From Endozoicomonadaceae bacterium (lineage in GTDB: Bacteria; Pseudomonadota; Gammaproteobacteria; Pseudomonadales; Endozoicomonadaceae): 12,512 nucleotides of DNA. Position 1 is the stretch's first letter, and every line of letters begins with the position of its first letter. The stretch is from assembly GCA_023146365.1 (NCBI GenBank), contig JAGLCE010000078.1, forward strand, positions 1 through 12,512. The letters are read 5' to 3'. The translations under genes and the position numbers were made by a program. A model generated the notes under the pieces. It worked only from the letters and a program-made list of their open reading frames with translations, was not told where the DNA came from and ran no database searches. Below, piece after piece: positions 7,812 through 12,512 of this stretch.

Positions 7812-8147
7812 GTTAGTCACATAGTCCTTGAGTTTTTTAAGCGGCCTAACTTTTACCTGTATAGAAGCAGGCTTTGCCGCAACATCCATAAACGTTCCGG
7901 GACTAAATGGGTTGGGGACATTTTTACGAGCTTTTCGTGCTGGTTTTTTCACGGTCACTATTTTAAGAAGTCCTGGCAACGTAAATTCACCACAGCCTCT
8001 TTTTTTCACGTGACGCTCCACTAGGTCAGACAACTCCTCCAGCACCGCAGCAACATCTCGTTTAGCAAGACCCGTATGTTCAGCAATATCAGACAAGATC
8101 TGGGTTTTGCTGTATTTTTCTTTAATTGCGTTTTTTTTGGCTGTCAT
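7809..8147 (-). CDS. HU/IHF-family histone-like DNA-binding protein
   Basis: The 112-residue protein has a basic N-terminal tail (TAKKNAIKEK), then the helical dimerisation part of HU, residues 11-49 (YSKTQILSDIAEHTGLAKRD...VERHVKK). The saddle follows from about residue 53 (GEFTLPGLLKIVTVKKPARK) with the DNA-gripping arm containing RKARKNVPNPFSPG, and the C-terminal part KVRPLKKLKDYV. Classical HU is about 90 residues. This longer type, with FTLPGLLKI and PARKARK, is a recurring gammaproteobacterial subfamily of nucleoid proteins. It should dimerise and bend DNA without strong sequence preference. The start is supported by AGGAG (8161-8157) nine bases before the ATG. It is on the same strand as the zinc-finger gene but about 580 bp away, so an operon is unlikely. 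Confidence 0.92.
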   Translation of the reverse strand: MTAKKNAIKEKYSKTQILSDIAEHTGLAKRDVAAVLEELSDLVERHVKKRGCGEFTLPGLLKIVTVKKPARKARKNVPNPFSPGTFMDVAAKPASIQVKVRPLKKLKDYVTN

Positions 8148-8384
8148 AGCAATCGTCTCCTAGTATGTCTTCCTAACATTGAGTACACTTCCGCTTTACA
8201 TCTCCCGCAACCCCCCTTCACTGACAACTTAACCAGAGGCAAAATACAGGTCAACCTAGCCATCTCATAATGACTTAACCCGACAGCTGTTTCAGATCAA
8301 TTAGTCATGAACAACAGCAAAGAAATAACCAAGTACAAGTTCAATATAAACTATACAATCACACCATACGAATGATTTTTAACC

Positions 8385-8398
8385 AAAAATGCATTTTT
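8385..8398. repeat. perfect 14-bp palindrome AAAAATGCATTTTT
   Basis: The site is exactly symmetrical and lies about 240 bp upstream of the HU-like start, in AT-rich DNA. It could be a protein-binding site or a curved AT-tract. AT-rich sequence makes such palindromes fairly common. Confidence 0.45.
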
Positions 8399-8464
8399 CC
8401 TCCCTAAATTCAGCACACTTACGTTTTTATCGCTAGTTATACTCCAAAAAACATCACAGAGAGA

Positions 8465-8497
8465 CAGCCTTGTATCATCACCAAGCCGCTGATTTTT
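8465..8497 (+). terminator. terminator-like hairpin with no gene before it
   Basis: CAGCCTTG (8465-8472) pairs with CAAG (8482-8485) and GCTG (8488-8491), leaving a two-base bulge. A nine-base loop separates the arms, and ATTTTT then CATTTTT follow. No plus-strand gene lies upstream for over 1 kb, so it would end either an unseen small RNA or nothing. Confidence 0.25.
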
Positions 8498-8581
8498 CAT
8501 TTTTAAACGTTCAAAAAAAAACGGTCGTATGGACGCTTTTCACGGAAAAACTCCCTTAAAACCTTCGCGGATTTCCCCTTT

Positions 8582-8761
8582 TTAGGCGAGGCTCTCCTGC
8601 TGAATCAGCTCCTGCCAGTGCGGAAGCATATTGAGATGATAATTGAGACTGTCTCTTCTAGGTATAACCCTTGCTGCAGAGATAGTAGACACACTGGTTT
8701 CTTTATTAACAGAGGAGCATTGTCTATTTTTGTATTGATCCTGTTGAAGTCGACTGTGATT
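8582..8761 (-). other. open, protein-like tail beyond the zinc-finger stop, in another frame
   Basis: A minus-strand frame different from that of the zinc-finger gene is open for 59 codons, from just after a TAG at 8764-8762 to a TAA at 8584-8582. Its second half looks like real protein: ETSVSTISAARVIPRRDSLN then YHLNMLPHWQELIQQESLA. The only ATG is 15 codons from the end, so it is not a gene by itself. It may be the 3' end of a decayed transposase or other gene cut by the zinc-finger insertion, or chance; I could not assign a family. Confidence 0.3.
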
Positions 8762-10319
8762 CTACTGGATTTCCGCTCTTCAGAGGCTCATTGATAGCGA
8801 CGTGGACGTGTGCTAAATGATACTTCAAGCCCCGTTTACTCCTTAAGCCTAGGCCGCACACTTCGCAAAGATGCTCCTTACCCGTGTGGACTTTCATGTG
8901 TGCTATAAGCCTGGTGCTCTGCATGAAGCTCTTCTCGCATACTCCGCATTTATAGGCTCGCATATTACTATGGATACCCATGTGTCGTCTGAGGAGCCAT
9001 TTATGGGTGAATGTCTTGTGGCAGATCTCGCAGTCGTAGGGTCTCGGTCGCTCTCCATCTGGGAGATGGGTAAGCTCGTGTCGATTGCATCCCTTTTTTA
9101 GCAGGAATCCCTTGTTGCAGGTTTTACAGCGGAAGGAGGCATCTCCGGTGTGGATTAGCCCGTGTTGTGTGAGGTCATATTTACTTACGTAGCTCTTGCC
9201 GCACTGAAGGCAAGTATGCTCTTTTTTAGCATGGATTTTCATGTGCCGGCTAAGATTGGAGTGCCGGCTGAAGCCCTTATTGCAGAGCGCACAGACATGG
9301 GATTCATTCCCAGCATCCACTCTCGTGTTTTGTGTGAGTGGTTGACTTGAAAAGCTCGCACTGTCCAACGAGCAGGTATCGTTTTTCTTTTTATTGTGGC
9401 ATCTCTGGTAGTGTATACTTAGGTTGCCTTTCCAAGCGAAGCTCTTGTCGCAGACCGTGCAGCTATAGGTGGCTCTCTCCCCAGTGTGGGTTAGTCTGTG
9501 TCGTTCGAGAAAGCTGAAGTGTTTGCCGCAGATATCGCAACAACCGTTGCCCTCCCCTGTATGAATAGCAATGTGTAGCCTGAGTTTACTTGCACTTATA
9601 AAGCACTTGCTGCAGATATCGCAGCCATAGTTTTTCACCCCACTGTGGATTTTATAGTGCATAGTCAAGTTGCCTGGCTGGTTGAAGCCTTTGTTGCAGA
9701 TCGTGCAAACATAGGGTTTCTCCCCTGTATGGATCAATTCGTGCTTTAAGAGATTGCTTTTATAGAAAAGATTCTTGCCGCAGAACCTGCATAAAATAGA
9801 TTTACCCTTGGTGGGGTCTATCTCATCGCAGCATTGATCTGTAGTGCCTGTAGTGCCTGTAGTGCCTGTAGTGTTTGCACTGTTTGCACTGTTTGCACTG
9901 TTTGCACTGTTTGCACTGTTTGCACTGTTTGCACTGTTTGCACTGTTTGCACTGTTTGCACTGTTTGCACTGTTTACACTGTCATCACAGTCATCACAGT
10001 CATCACAGTATATATATGTACCGTCTGTACTGGTTCCTGCCTCGCTTTTAATGTCACAATCACCGATAATATGAGGCATTACGCTCGGCACATCATTAGG
10101 GATCACAATAGCCTCGCTACCGATTTGGATCTCAGTGAGAGCGACTGTCCGACCCTGTAACTGTAAAGATTGATCACTCCCAGCGTGGACGAATGGCAGC
10201 ATACTGTTAATATTTATCAGCGGGTTTTCAGCCACTGACTCTGGTTGATTAGCAGCATTAACAGGCAAGTTGGCCGTTAATTCTGACAAACTGTTCACTA
10301 CATCACTTGAATTCATCAT
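8724..10319 (-). CDS. eukaryotic-type multi-C2H2 zinc-finger protein, 11 fingers
   Basis: The 531-residue protein has a Ser/Asn-rich N-terminal region (1-104), a repeat tract (105-160) and 11 C2H2 fingers. The first cysteines of the fingers are at residues 177, 205, 233, 261, 287, 343, 370, 398, 430, 458 and 485. Most follow C-x2-C-x12-H-x3-H with the usual Phe/Tyr and Leu. Fingers 5 and 11 have H-x4-H. Finger 4 has only nine residues between its second Cys and first His. Finger 1 is joined to finger 2 by HTGEKPY, the standard animal linker; later linkers are degraded (HTGERATY, HTGDASF). A 34-residue spacer splits the array 5+6. Arrays of this kind bind DNA in animals and are rare in bacteria, whose Ros/MucR proteins have a single finger. 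There is no signal peptide. ATG 10319 is followed at once by a second ATG; AGGG lies 13 bases upstream, which is a little far. The gene could be a host-derived acquisition or a nuclear effector; neither is proven. Confidence 0.93.
   Translation of the reverse strand: MMNSSDVVNSLSELTANLPVNAANQPESVAENPLININSMLPFVHAGSDQSLQLQGRTVALTEIQIGSEAIVIPNDVPSVMPHIIGDCDIKSEAGTSTDGTYIYCDDCDDCDDSVNSANSANSANSANSANSANSANSANSANSANSANTTGTTGTTGTTDQCCDEIDPTKGKSILCRFCGKNLFYKSNLLKHELIHTGEKPYVCTICNKGFNQPGNLTMHYKIHSGVKNYGCDICSKCFISASKLRLHIAIHTGEGNGCCDICGKHFSFLERHRLTHTGERATYSCTVCDKSFAWKGNLSIHYQRCHNKKKNDTCSLDSASFSSQPLTQNTRVDAGNESHVCALCNKGFSRHSNLSRHMKIHAKKEHTCLQCGKSYVSKYDLTQHGLIHTGDASFRCKTCNKGFLLKKGCNRHELTHLPDGERPRPYDCEICHKTFTHKWLLRRHMGIHSNMRAYKCGVCEKSFMQSTRLIAHMKVHTGKEHLCEVCGLGLRSKRGLKYHLAHVHVAINEPLKSGNPVESQSTSTGSIQK
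9841..10007 (-). repeat. three abutting 9-bp minisatellites inside the zinc-finger gene
   Basis: On the plus strand, GTCATCACA is repeated three times (9981-10007), GTTTGCACT eleven times without a mismatch (9873-9971) plus one variant GTTTACACT (9972-9980), and GTAGTGCCT about 3.5 times (9841-9872). On the coding strand these read (Cys-Asp-Asp)3, Ser-Val-Asn, (Ser-Ala-Asn)11 and (Thr-Thr-Gly)3-Thr-Thr, residues 105-160. All three units are 9 bp and share one phase, so copy-number change keeps the frame. Eleven identical copies imply recent expansion. Confidence 0.95.
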
Positions 10320-10709
10320 TTTAAATTTTCATCCCTACTAAATCAGTTTAAGTCGGCGTTTTATGCTGGGTAAGCCGAAGGCCAGCGTAATCAATAATGC
10401 ATCGGTTATCACTAACAAAGAGGTCAATGTACAGCGGTGATAACCGGATGGTTAGTCATACGCCTAATTTGCATACCGGTTTCCGGTCAATAGCGTCTGG
10501 AAGCTAAAAAGTGAATGATTTAAGGGTGTTCAGCCAGGGAGGCCGTGTTTGATATTTTTTAACAATTATTTTTAAACAATTAGAGTTTCTAGAGCTTCAA
10601 AATCGCCTTGGCGATCCCAGGGCAAAAACATGAACGTTACTTGAGGTAGTCAAACAGCCTGAAAACCTGTAGGATGGTGCCTTTTACTGATTACTAAGCT
10701 AGGTGCTAA
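10320..10709. other. gene-free upstream region of the zinc-finger gene
   Basis: No gene is convincing. Small dyads are frequent: the inverted repeat 10403-10446 (listed), ACCGG-TTT-CCGGT (10475-10487) and ATCGCC-TT-GGCGAT (10602-10615). AACAATTA is repeated at 10561 and 10575 in an AT-rich patch that could be part of the zinc-finger promoter on the minus strand, but I see no good -35/-10 pair. The right end probably contains unrecognisable remains of the ISAs1 element. Confidence 0.45.
10403..10446. promoter_or_regulatory. 10-bp inverted repeat upstream of the zinc-finger gene
   Basis: CGGTTATCAC (10403-10412) is exactly repeated in reverse complement at 10437-10446 (GTGATAACCG), 24 bases apart. 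Allowing one extra base, the match extends outward by ATC/GAT. It lies 84-127 bp before the zinc-finger start. It could be a pair of operator half-sites or an RNA hairpin in the leader. Confidence 0.45.
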
Positions 10710-10940
10710 TGTCTGCCTCTGCAAATGTGCGATTCTTTTCTTTGTGAGCAGGGTGAGCACTGGATGATTTGTGATGAAGATCGTTGCAGGGCAAGAGAAG
10801 GCTTTGCTGCTGAGAACCTGACAGCTACCAGACAGGTGACTCTCAAGCTGGATACTTCTGTTCGAGCTGGTATCAAGAGCAAACGAAAAAATTGTGGGTA
10901 GTGCGAAAATCACATGATGAAAGTGCTTGGACTGACTTAA
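10710..10940 (+). pseudogene. 3' remnant of an ISAs1-family transposase
   Basis: From 10710 the plus strand reads CLPLQMCDSFLCEQGEHWMI, then CDEDRCRAREGFAAENLTA, TRQVTLKLDTSVRAGIKSKR and KNCG up to a TAG at 10899-10901. After that codon the same frame continues CENHMMKVLGLT to a TAA at 10938-10940. ISAs1-family (H-repeat) transposases end, from memory, ...DE.r.R.g.aaeN....Rr.aLnLl......giK.kR..agW...YllkvL. The TAG sits where that Trp is expected, so a TGG to TAG change is the simplest reading. Everything before the last domain is missing, with a TAA at 10707-10709 in frame. The gene is dead. Confidence 0.75.
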
Positions 10941-10955
10941 TATATGATCATGTTT

Positions 10956-11066
10956 TTACCCTAGGTCATCATCCAGTTCTTTTACGGCATCATGCTCAAA
11001 CATCTCAAACTCTGACTTTAAATGCTTGATTTCTCGTGCAAAGGTCTCACAGAATTTGCTCATCAT
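10956..11066 (-). CDS. possible 36-residue small protein
   Basis: ATG at 11066 (a second ATG follows directly) to TAA at 10956. The sequence starts MMSKFCETFAREIKHLKSEF and ends HDAVKELDDDLG. It is charged and helix-like, with a codon pattern resembling a real protein. There is no clear ribosome binding site, and a stop lies four codons before the start, so it may equally be the end of a lost gene. It begins 121 bp from the cold-shock ORF on the opposite strand, back to back. No homologue recognised. Confidence 0.3.
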   Translation of the reverse strand: MMSKFCETFAREIKHLKSEFEMFEHDAVKELDDDLG

Positions 11067-11122
11067 GCCATGTCTAGGTTACATTAGGGGCGTAATTGCT
11101 CCGATTAGTGTTAGAGGTACAT

Positions 11123-11128
11123 TATACT
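11123..11128 (+). promoter_or_regulatory. possible -10 element for the membrane cold-shock gene
   Basis: TATACT matches five of six consensus bases and lies about 80 bp before the start codon. No good -35 is at the right distance. The leader after it contains AGTGAT...ATCACT, a small dyad; cold-shock genes often have structured leaders, but nothing specific can be claimed. Confidence 0.3.
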
Positions 11129-11205
11129 AACGTCGCTCAGTGATAGTTGTTATGCGATAATCACTAGGCTTCATCATTAACAAGACAGTGTCACTCATAA
11201 ACAGG

Positions 11206-11853
11206 ATGAACACAAAGGACATGTATTTTAAAAATTTGAAATGGCTACATACCCTCCTAGGCCTCTCTCTCATGATGGGTTACCTAACGAATTGTGTACT
11301 ACTGGCGCGCCTCCAGCCGGAGACCTATCCCGATTTGGGCAATAACGCAACATTGCTTTTAGCAACGGCTATCGCCAATATGCTACTGGGCACCTATCTG
11401 CCCTTAGCCCGTGACAAACAACCCATATTGTCCCTAACAGGCAGTGTGCTCATTATCGTATCGAGCTTGACGGCTGCGGTAATTATCACCTTGGGATATT
11501 TTCATTTTCCAATGAATGATATACCCATCTCCTTGAGCTCGCTGACGAGCATAATTCTCGTTCTCGGAGTGTCCGCTCACCTGCTGAGCAATTTGAAACC
11601 TTCCTTCATTTCAAAACCTCAAAACATACCTGATAACGCTCATCGTGAAACGGGTACCGTGAAATGGTTCAACACTTCAAAAGGCTTTGGCTTTATCGCC
11701 TGCGACCAGGGGGAAGATGTCTTTATCCACCATCGAGCAATCCGTGGCGAAGGCCACAAAACGCTGGAAGAAGGTCAGCGTGTTGAATTTGTCGTGATGC
11801 AAAGAGAGAAAGGCCTTCAAGCTGAAGATGTTATTTTAATATCCTCGATGTAG
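11206..11853 (+). CDS. membrane protein with C-terminal cold-shock (OB-fold) domain
   Basis: From ATG 11206 the protein has 215 residues. Four hydrophobic helices are visible, near 14-34, 46-68, 74-98 and 108-130, then a polar linker, then a full cold-shock domain from 149 to the end: GTVKWFNTSKGFGFI with the RNP1 motif KGFGFI (159-164) and DVFIHH as RNP2 (171-176). It should bind single-stranded RNA or DNA near the inner membrane. In the common DUF1294 fusions the cold-shock domain comes first; here the order is reversed, an arrangement I recall for some gammaproteobacterial proteins. The start is uncertain: GTG 11188 extends it by six residues, and ATG 11221 shortens it by five. None has a well-spaced ribosome site (AGG touches ATG 11206, AAAGGA ends one base before ATG 11221). 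A strong terminator follows. Confidence 0.88.
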   Translation: MNTKDMYFKNLKWLHTLLGLSLMMGYLTNCVLLARLQPETYPDLGNNATLLLATAIANMLLGTYLPLARDKQPILSLTGSVLIIVSSLTAAVIITLGYFHFPMNDIPISLSSLTSIILVLGVSAHLLSNLKPSFISKPQNIPDNAHRETGTVKWFNTSKGFGFIACDQGEDVFIHHRAIRGEGHKTLEEGQRVEFVVMQREKGLQAEDVILISSM

Positions 11854-11865
11854 CAGTACCGCAAA

Positions 11866-11893
11866 AAAAATGCCGGTAAAAACCGGCATTTTT
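11866..11893. terminator. bidirectional intrinsic terminator shared with slyX
   Basis: Bases 11866-11877 (AAAAATGCCGGT) and 11882-11893 (ACCGGCATTTTT) form a perfect 12-bp stem with an AAAA loop. T-runs follow on both strands (five on plus, eight on minus). It lies 12 bp after the cold-shock stop and one base from the slyX stop, so it serves both convergent genes. Confidence 0.95.
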
Positions 11894-11894
11894 C

Positions 11895-12092
11895 TTAATA
11901 GTGTGGGGGCAACTGACCCACCTCTTCCAACGGCGTAGAGGCCAAACCCAAGAGCTGTTCATGCAGTCGTGCAACCTCCAGCGTCAAACACTCAATATCC
12001 TTCTGCTGACGTGTCACCACATCATTCAAGGCCTGTAAACTGTTTTCCTGAAAGCTCAACTGCGTCTGAACTTCAAGTAACTCATCATTCAT
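11895..12092 (-). CDS. slyX: SlyX family protein
   Basis: The 65-residue protein is almost entirely one coiled coil (EVQTQLSFQENSLQALND, then QQKDIECLTLEVARLHEQLL) and ends LPPHY, the hallmark C terminus of SlyX. Length matches the family (about 70). SlyX is widespread in gammaproteobacteria, often near slyD; its role is not established, although the name comes from a link to phage lysis studies. GGAG (12104-12101) lies eight bases before the ATG, a good ribosome site. A 57-codon ORF on the same strand ends 32 bp upstream, so the two may be cotranscribed. The transcript ends at the shared hairpin directly after the stop. Confidence 0.92.
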   Translation of the reverse strand: MNDELLEVQTQLSFQENSLQALNDVVTRQQKDIECLTLEVARLHEQLLGLASTPLEEVGQLPPHY

Positions 12093-12124
12093 GAAGCATA
12101 CTCCGGCTAGTCAATACCTATAAG

Positions 12125-12298
12125 CTATGAGATGAAAACCATAGCGAGTCTGGCACGAACCTTCTCAACCGTTTCTGCGGCATAGTCTTGTCGACACATG
12201 TCCCCAAACAGGCGCTGGCCATGCCGCATCACCGTTGTATCGTACGACCACATGAACATGTAGCTGACGAACCTGATAACCCAAAGATACGGATACAT
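12125..12298 (-). CDS. small 57-residue protein upstream of slyX
   Basis: ATG 12298 to TAG 12125 codes MYPYLWVIRFVSYMFMWSYD, then TTVMRHGQRLFGDMCRQD and YAAETVEKVRARLAMVFIS. The first 20 residues are aromatic and hydrophobic; the rest is an amphipathic, charged helix. The composition is protein-like and the ORF runs head to tail into slyX with a 32-bp gap. There is no Shine-Dalgarno before ATG 12298. A TATATT at 12315-12310 would put transcription start almost at the ATG, suggesting a leaderless message or one of the internal ATGs (residues 14, 16 or 24) as the true start. It could also be the 3' end of an older gene. No family recognised. Confidence 0.45.
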   Translation of the reverse strand: MYPYLWVIRFVSYMFMWSYDTTVMRHGQRLFGDMCRQDYAAETVEKVRARLAMVFIS

Positions 12299-12488
12299 AA
12301 AACATTAATAATATATTAAAGAAAACTGAAACTAAAGGAGATCCACAAACGTGAAAAGTTGCTTATGATTGTGACTCTTCTATAGAGTTAAAGTACGGTA
12401 GTGAGTCCACTTAAGCGACGGCCCAGTTTTTGGAGTTCACTTCAGTTCTTATGCATGAGAAATGTGACTGTCATCAGGAAATCACGCT
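12299..12488. other. no gene identified; possible start of a feature beyond the edge
   Basis: The AT-rich part at 12299-12330 would be the promoter area of the small slyX-upstream ORF. AAAGGAG (12334-12340) is a strong plus-strand ribosome site, but the GTG ten bases later (12351) opens only five codons. A plus-strand frame is open from about 12382 to the window edge (codons for STVVSPLKRRPSFWSSLQF), without a convincing start. GAGTCCACTT and GAGTTCACTT recur 41 bp apart, hinting at an element end. Confidence 0.3.
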
Positions 12489-12512
12489 TTCAGGCTTCAG
12501 GCTTCAGGCTTC
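12489..12512. repeat. TTCAGGC heptamer tandem repeat running off the edge
   Basis: TTCAGGC occurs three times in a row without change (12489-12509), and TTC of a fourth copy reaches the last base. Total copy number is unknown because the window ends. A 7-bp unit shifts frame if it lies in a gene, so it would fit either an intergenic repeat or a phase-variable tract. Confidence 0.85.

Larger units (their letters stand above)
8162..8723. other. spacer upstream of the HU-like gene
   Basis: No confident gene lies here. The part nearest the HU-like gene is AT-rich and should hold its promoter, but I find no good -35/-10 pair on the minus strand. ACAGCTGT (8283-8290) is a small palindrome; a longer one and a hairpin are listed separately. 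The right third (8582 onward) reads as a protein-like tail on the minus strand. Confidence 0.5.

Noticed and set aside
7752..8024. 90-residue plus-strand ORF
   Set aside because: Most of it is antisense to the HU-like gene, and the rest lies in decayed insertion-sequence DNA.
9841..10007. CRISPR array
   Set aside because: The 9-bp units abut without spacers and lie in frame inside a coding sequence, so this is a minisatellite.
9834..10160. Plus-strand frames across the minisatellite (repeating Cys-Thr-Val and Phe-Ala-Leu peptides)
   Set aside because: They are the antisense translation of the 9-bp repeats in the zinc-finger gene; any frame of such a repeat stays open.
10584..10646. Minus-strand peptide MFLPWDRQGDFEALETLIV
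   Set aside because: It is open for only about 24 codons between stops, without a ribosome site; part of it is made by the ATCGCC/GGCGAT dyad.
10650..10913. 87-residue minus-strand ORF
   Set aside because: It is antisense to the ISAs1-family transposase remnant, which explains the sequence better.
12351..12368. Small plus-strand gene after the strong AAAGGAG site
   Set aside because: GTG 12351 opens only five codons before TGA, and the overlapping ATG opens six; neither is a credible protein, though a lost gene start is possible.

Overview
The window looks like accessory chromosome from a marine, host-associated gammaproteobacterium. An Endozoicomonas-type symbiont is my best guess. The backbone genes (OprD-type porins, a 112-residue HU-like protein, SlyX, a membrane-linked cold-shock protein) are gammaproteobacterial. 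The window also holds an 11-finger C2H2 zinc-finger protein of eukaryotic style and the remains of two insertion sequences, a mix I associate with Endozoicomonas genomes. The genus is an inference, not read from a marker gene.

Left part (1-3540): the 3' end of a gene that enters from the left edge, then a 956-residue AT-rich protein with coiled coils and a Val-Glu/Ala-Glu repeat. I recognise neither. The spacer 3541-4015 holds a weak terminator-like hairpin and a GTTCCCA-type palindrome.

Middle part (4016-8147): two same-strand, diverged paralogues of the OprD porin family, each with a signal peptide. They are followed by a long hairpin, a 13-bp direct repeat next to a perfect 16-bp palindrome, and a decayed IS5-family transposase start (frameshift plus a stop codon at an expected Trp). 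A minus-strand HU/IHF-like gene closes this part.

Right-middle part (8148-10940): a mostly gene-free stretch, then the minus-strand zinc-finger gene (10319 to 8724). Near its N terminus lie three abutting 9-bp minisatellites, coding (Cys-Asp-Asp)3, (Ser-Ala/Val-Asn)12 and about 3.5 Thr-Thr-Gly units. Its upstream region has a 10-bp inverted repeat. Beyond that lies the 3' end of an ISAs1-family transposase with a TAG where the family has Trp.

Right part (10941-12512): a possible 36-codon minus-strand ORF, a four-helix membrane protein with a C-terminal cold-shock domain, a strong shared bidirectional terminator, convergent slyX, and a 57-codon ORF 32 bp upstream of slyX on the same strand. 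The window ends inside a TTCAGGC heptamer tandem repeat.

The genes do not form one pathway. The porins are probably for uptake of small solutes. The HU-like protein, the zinc-finger protein and the cold-shock protein bind nucleic acid by family, but nothing here ties them together. The most unusual item is the zinc-finger gene with its repeat tract. It could act inside a eukaryotic host or be a recent acquisition from one; the sequence does not settle which.
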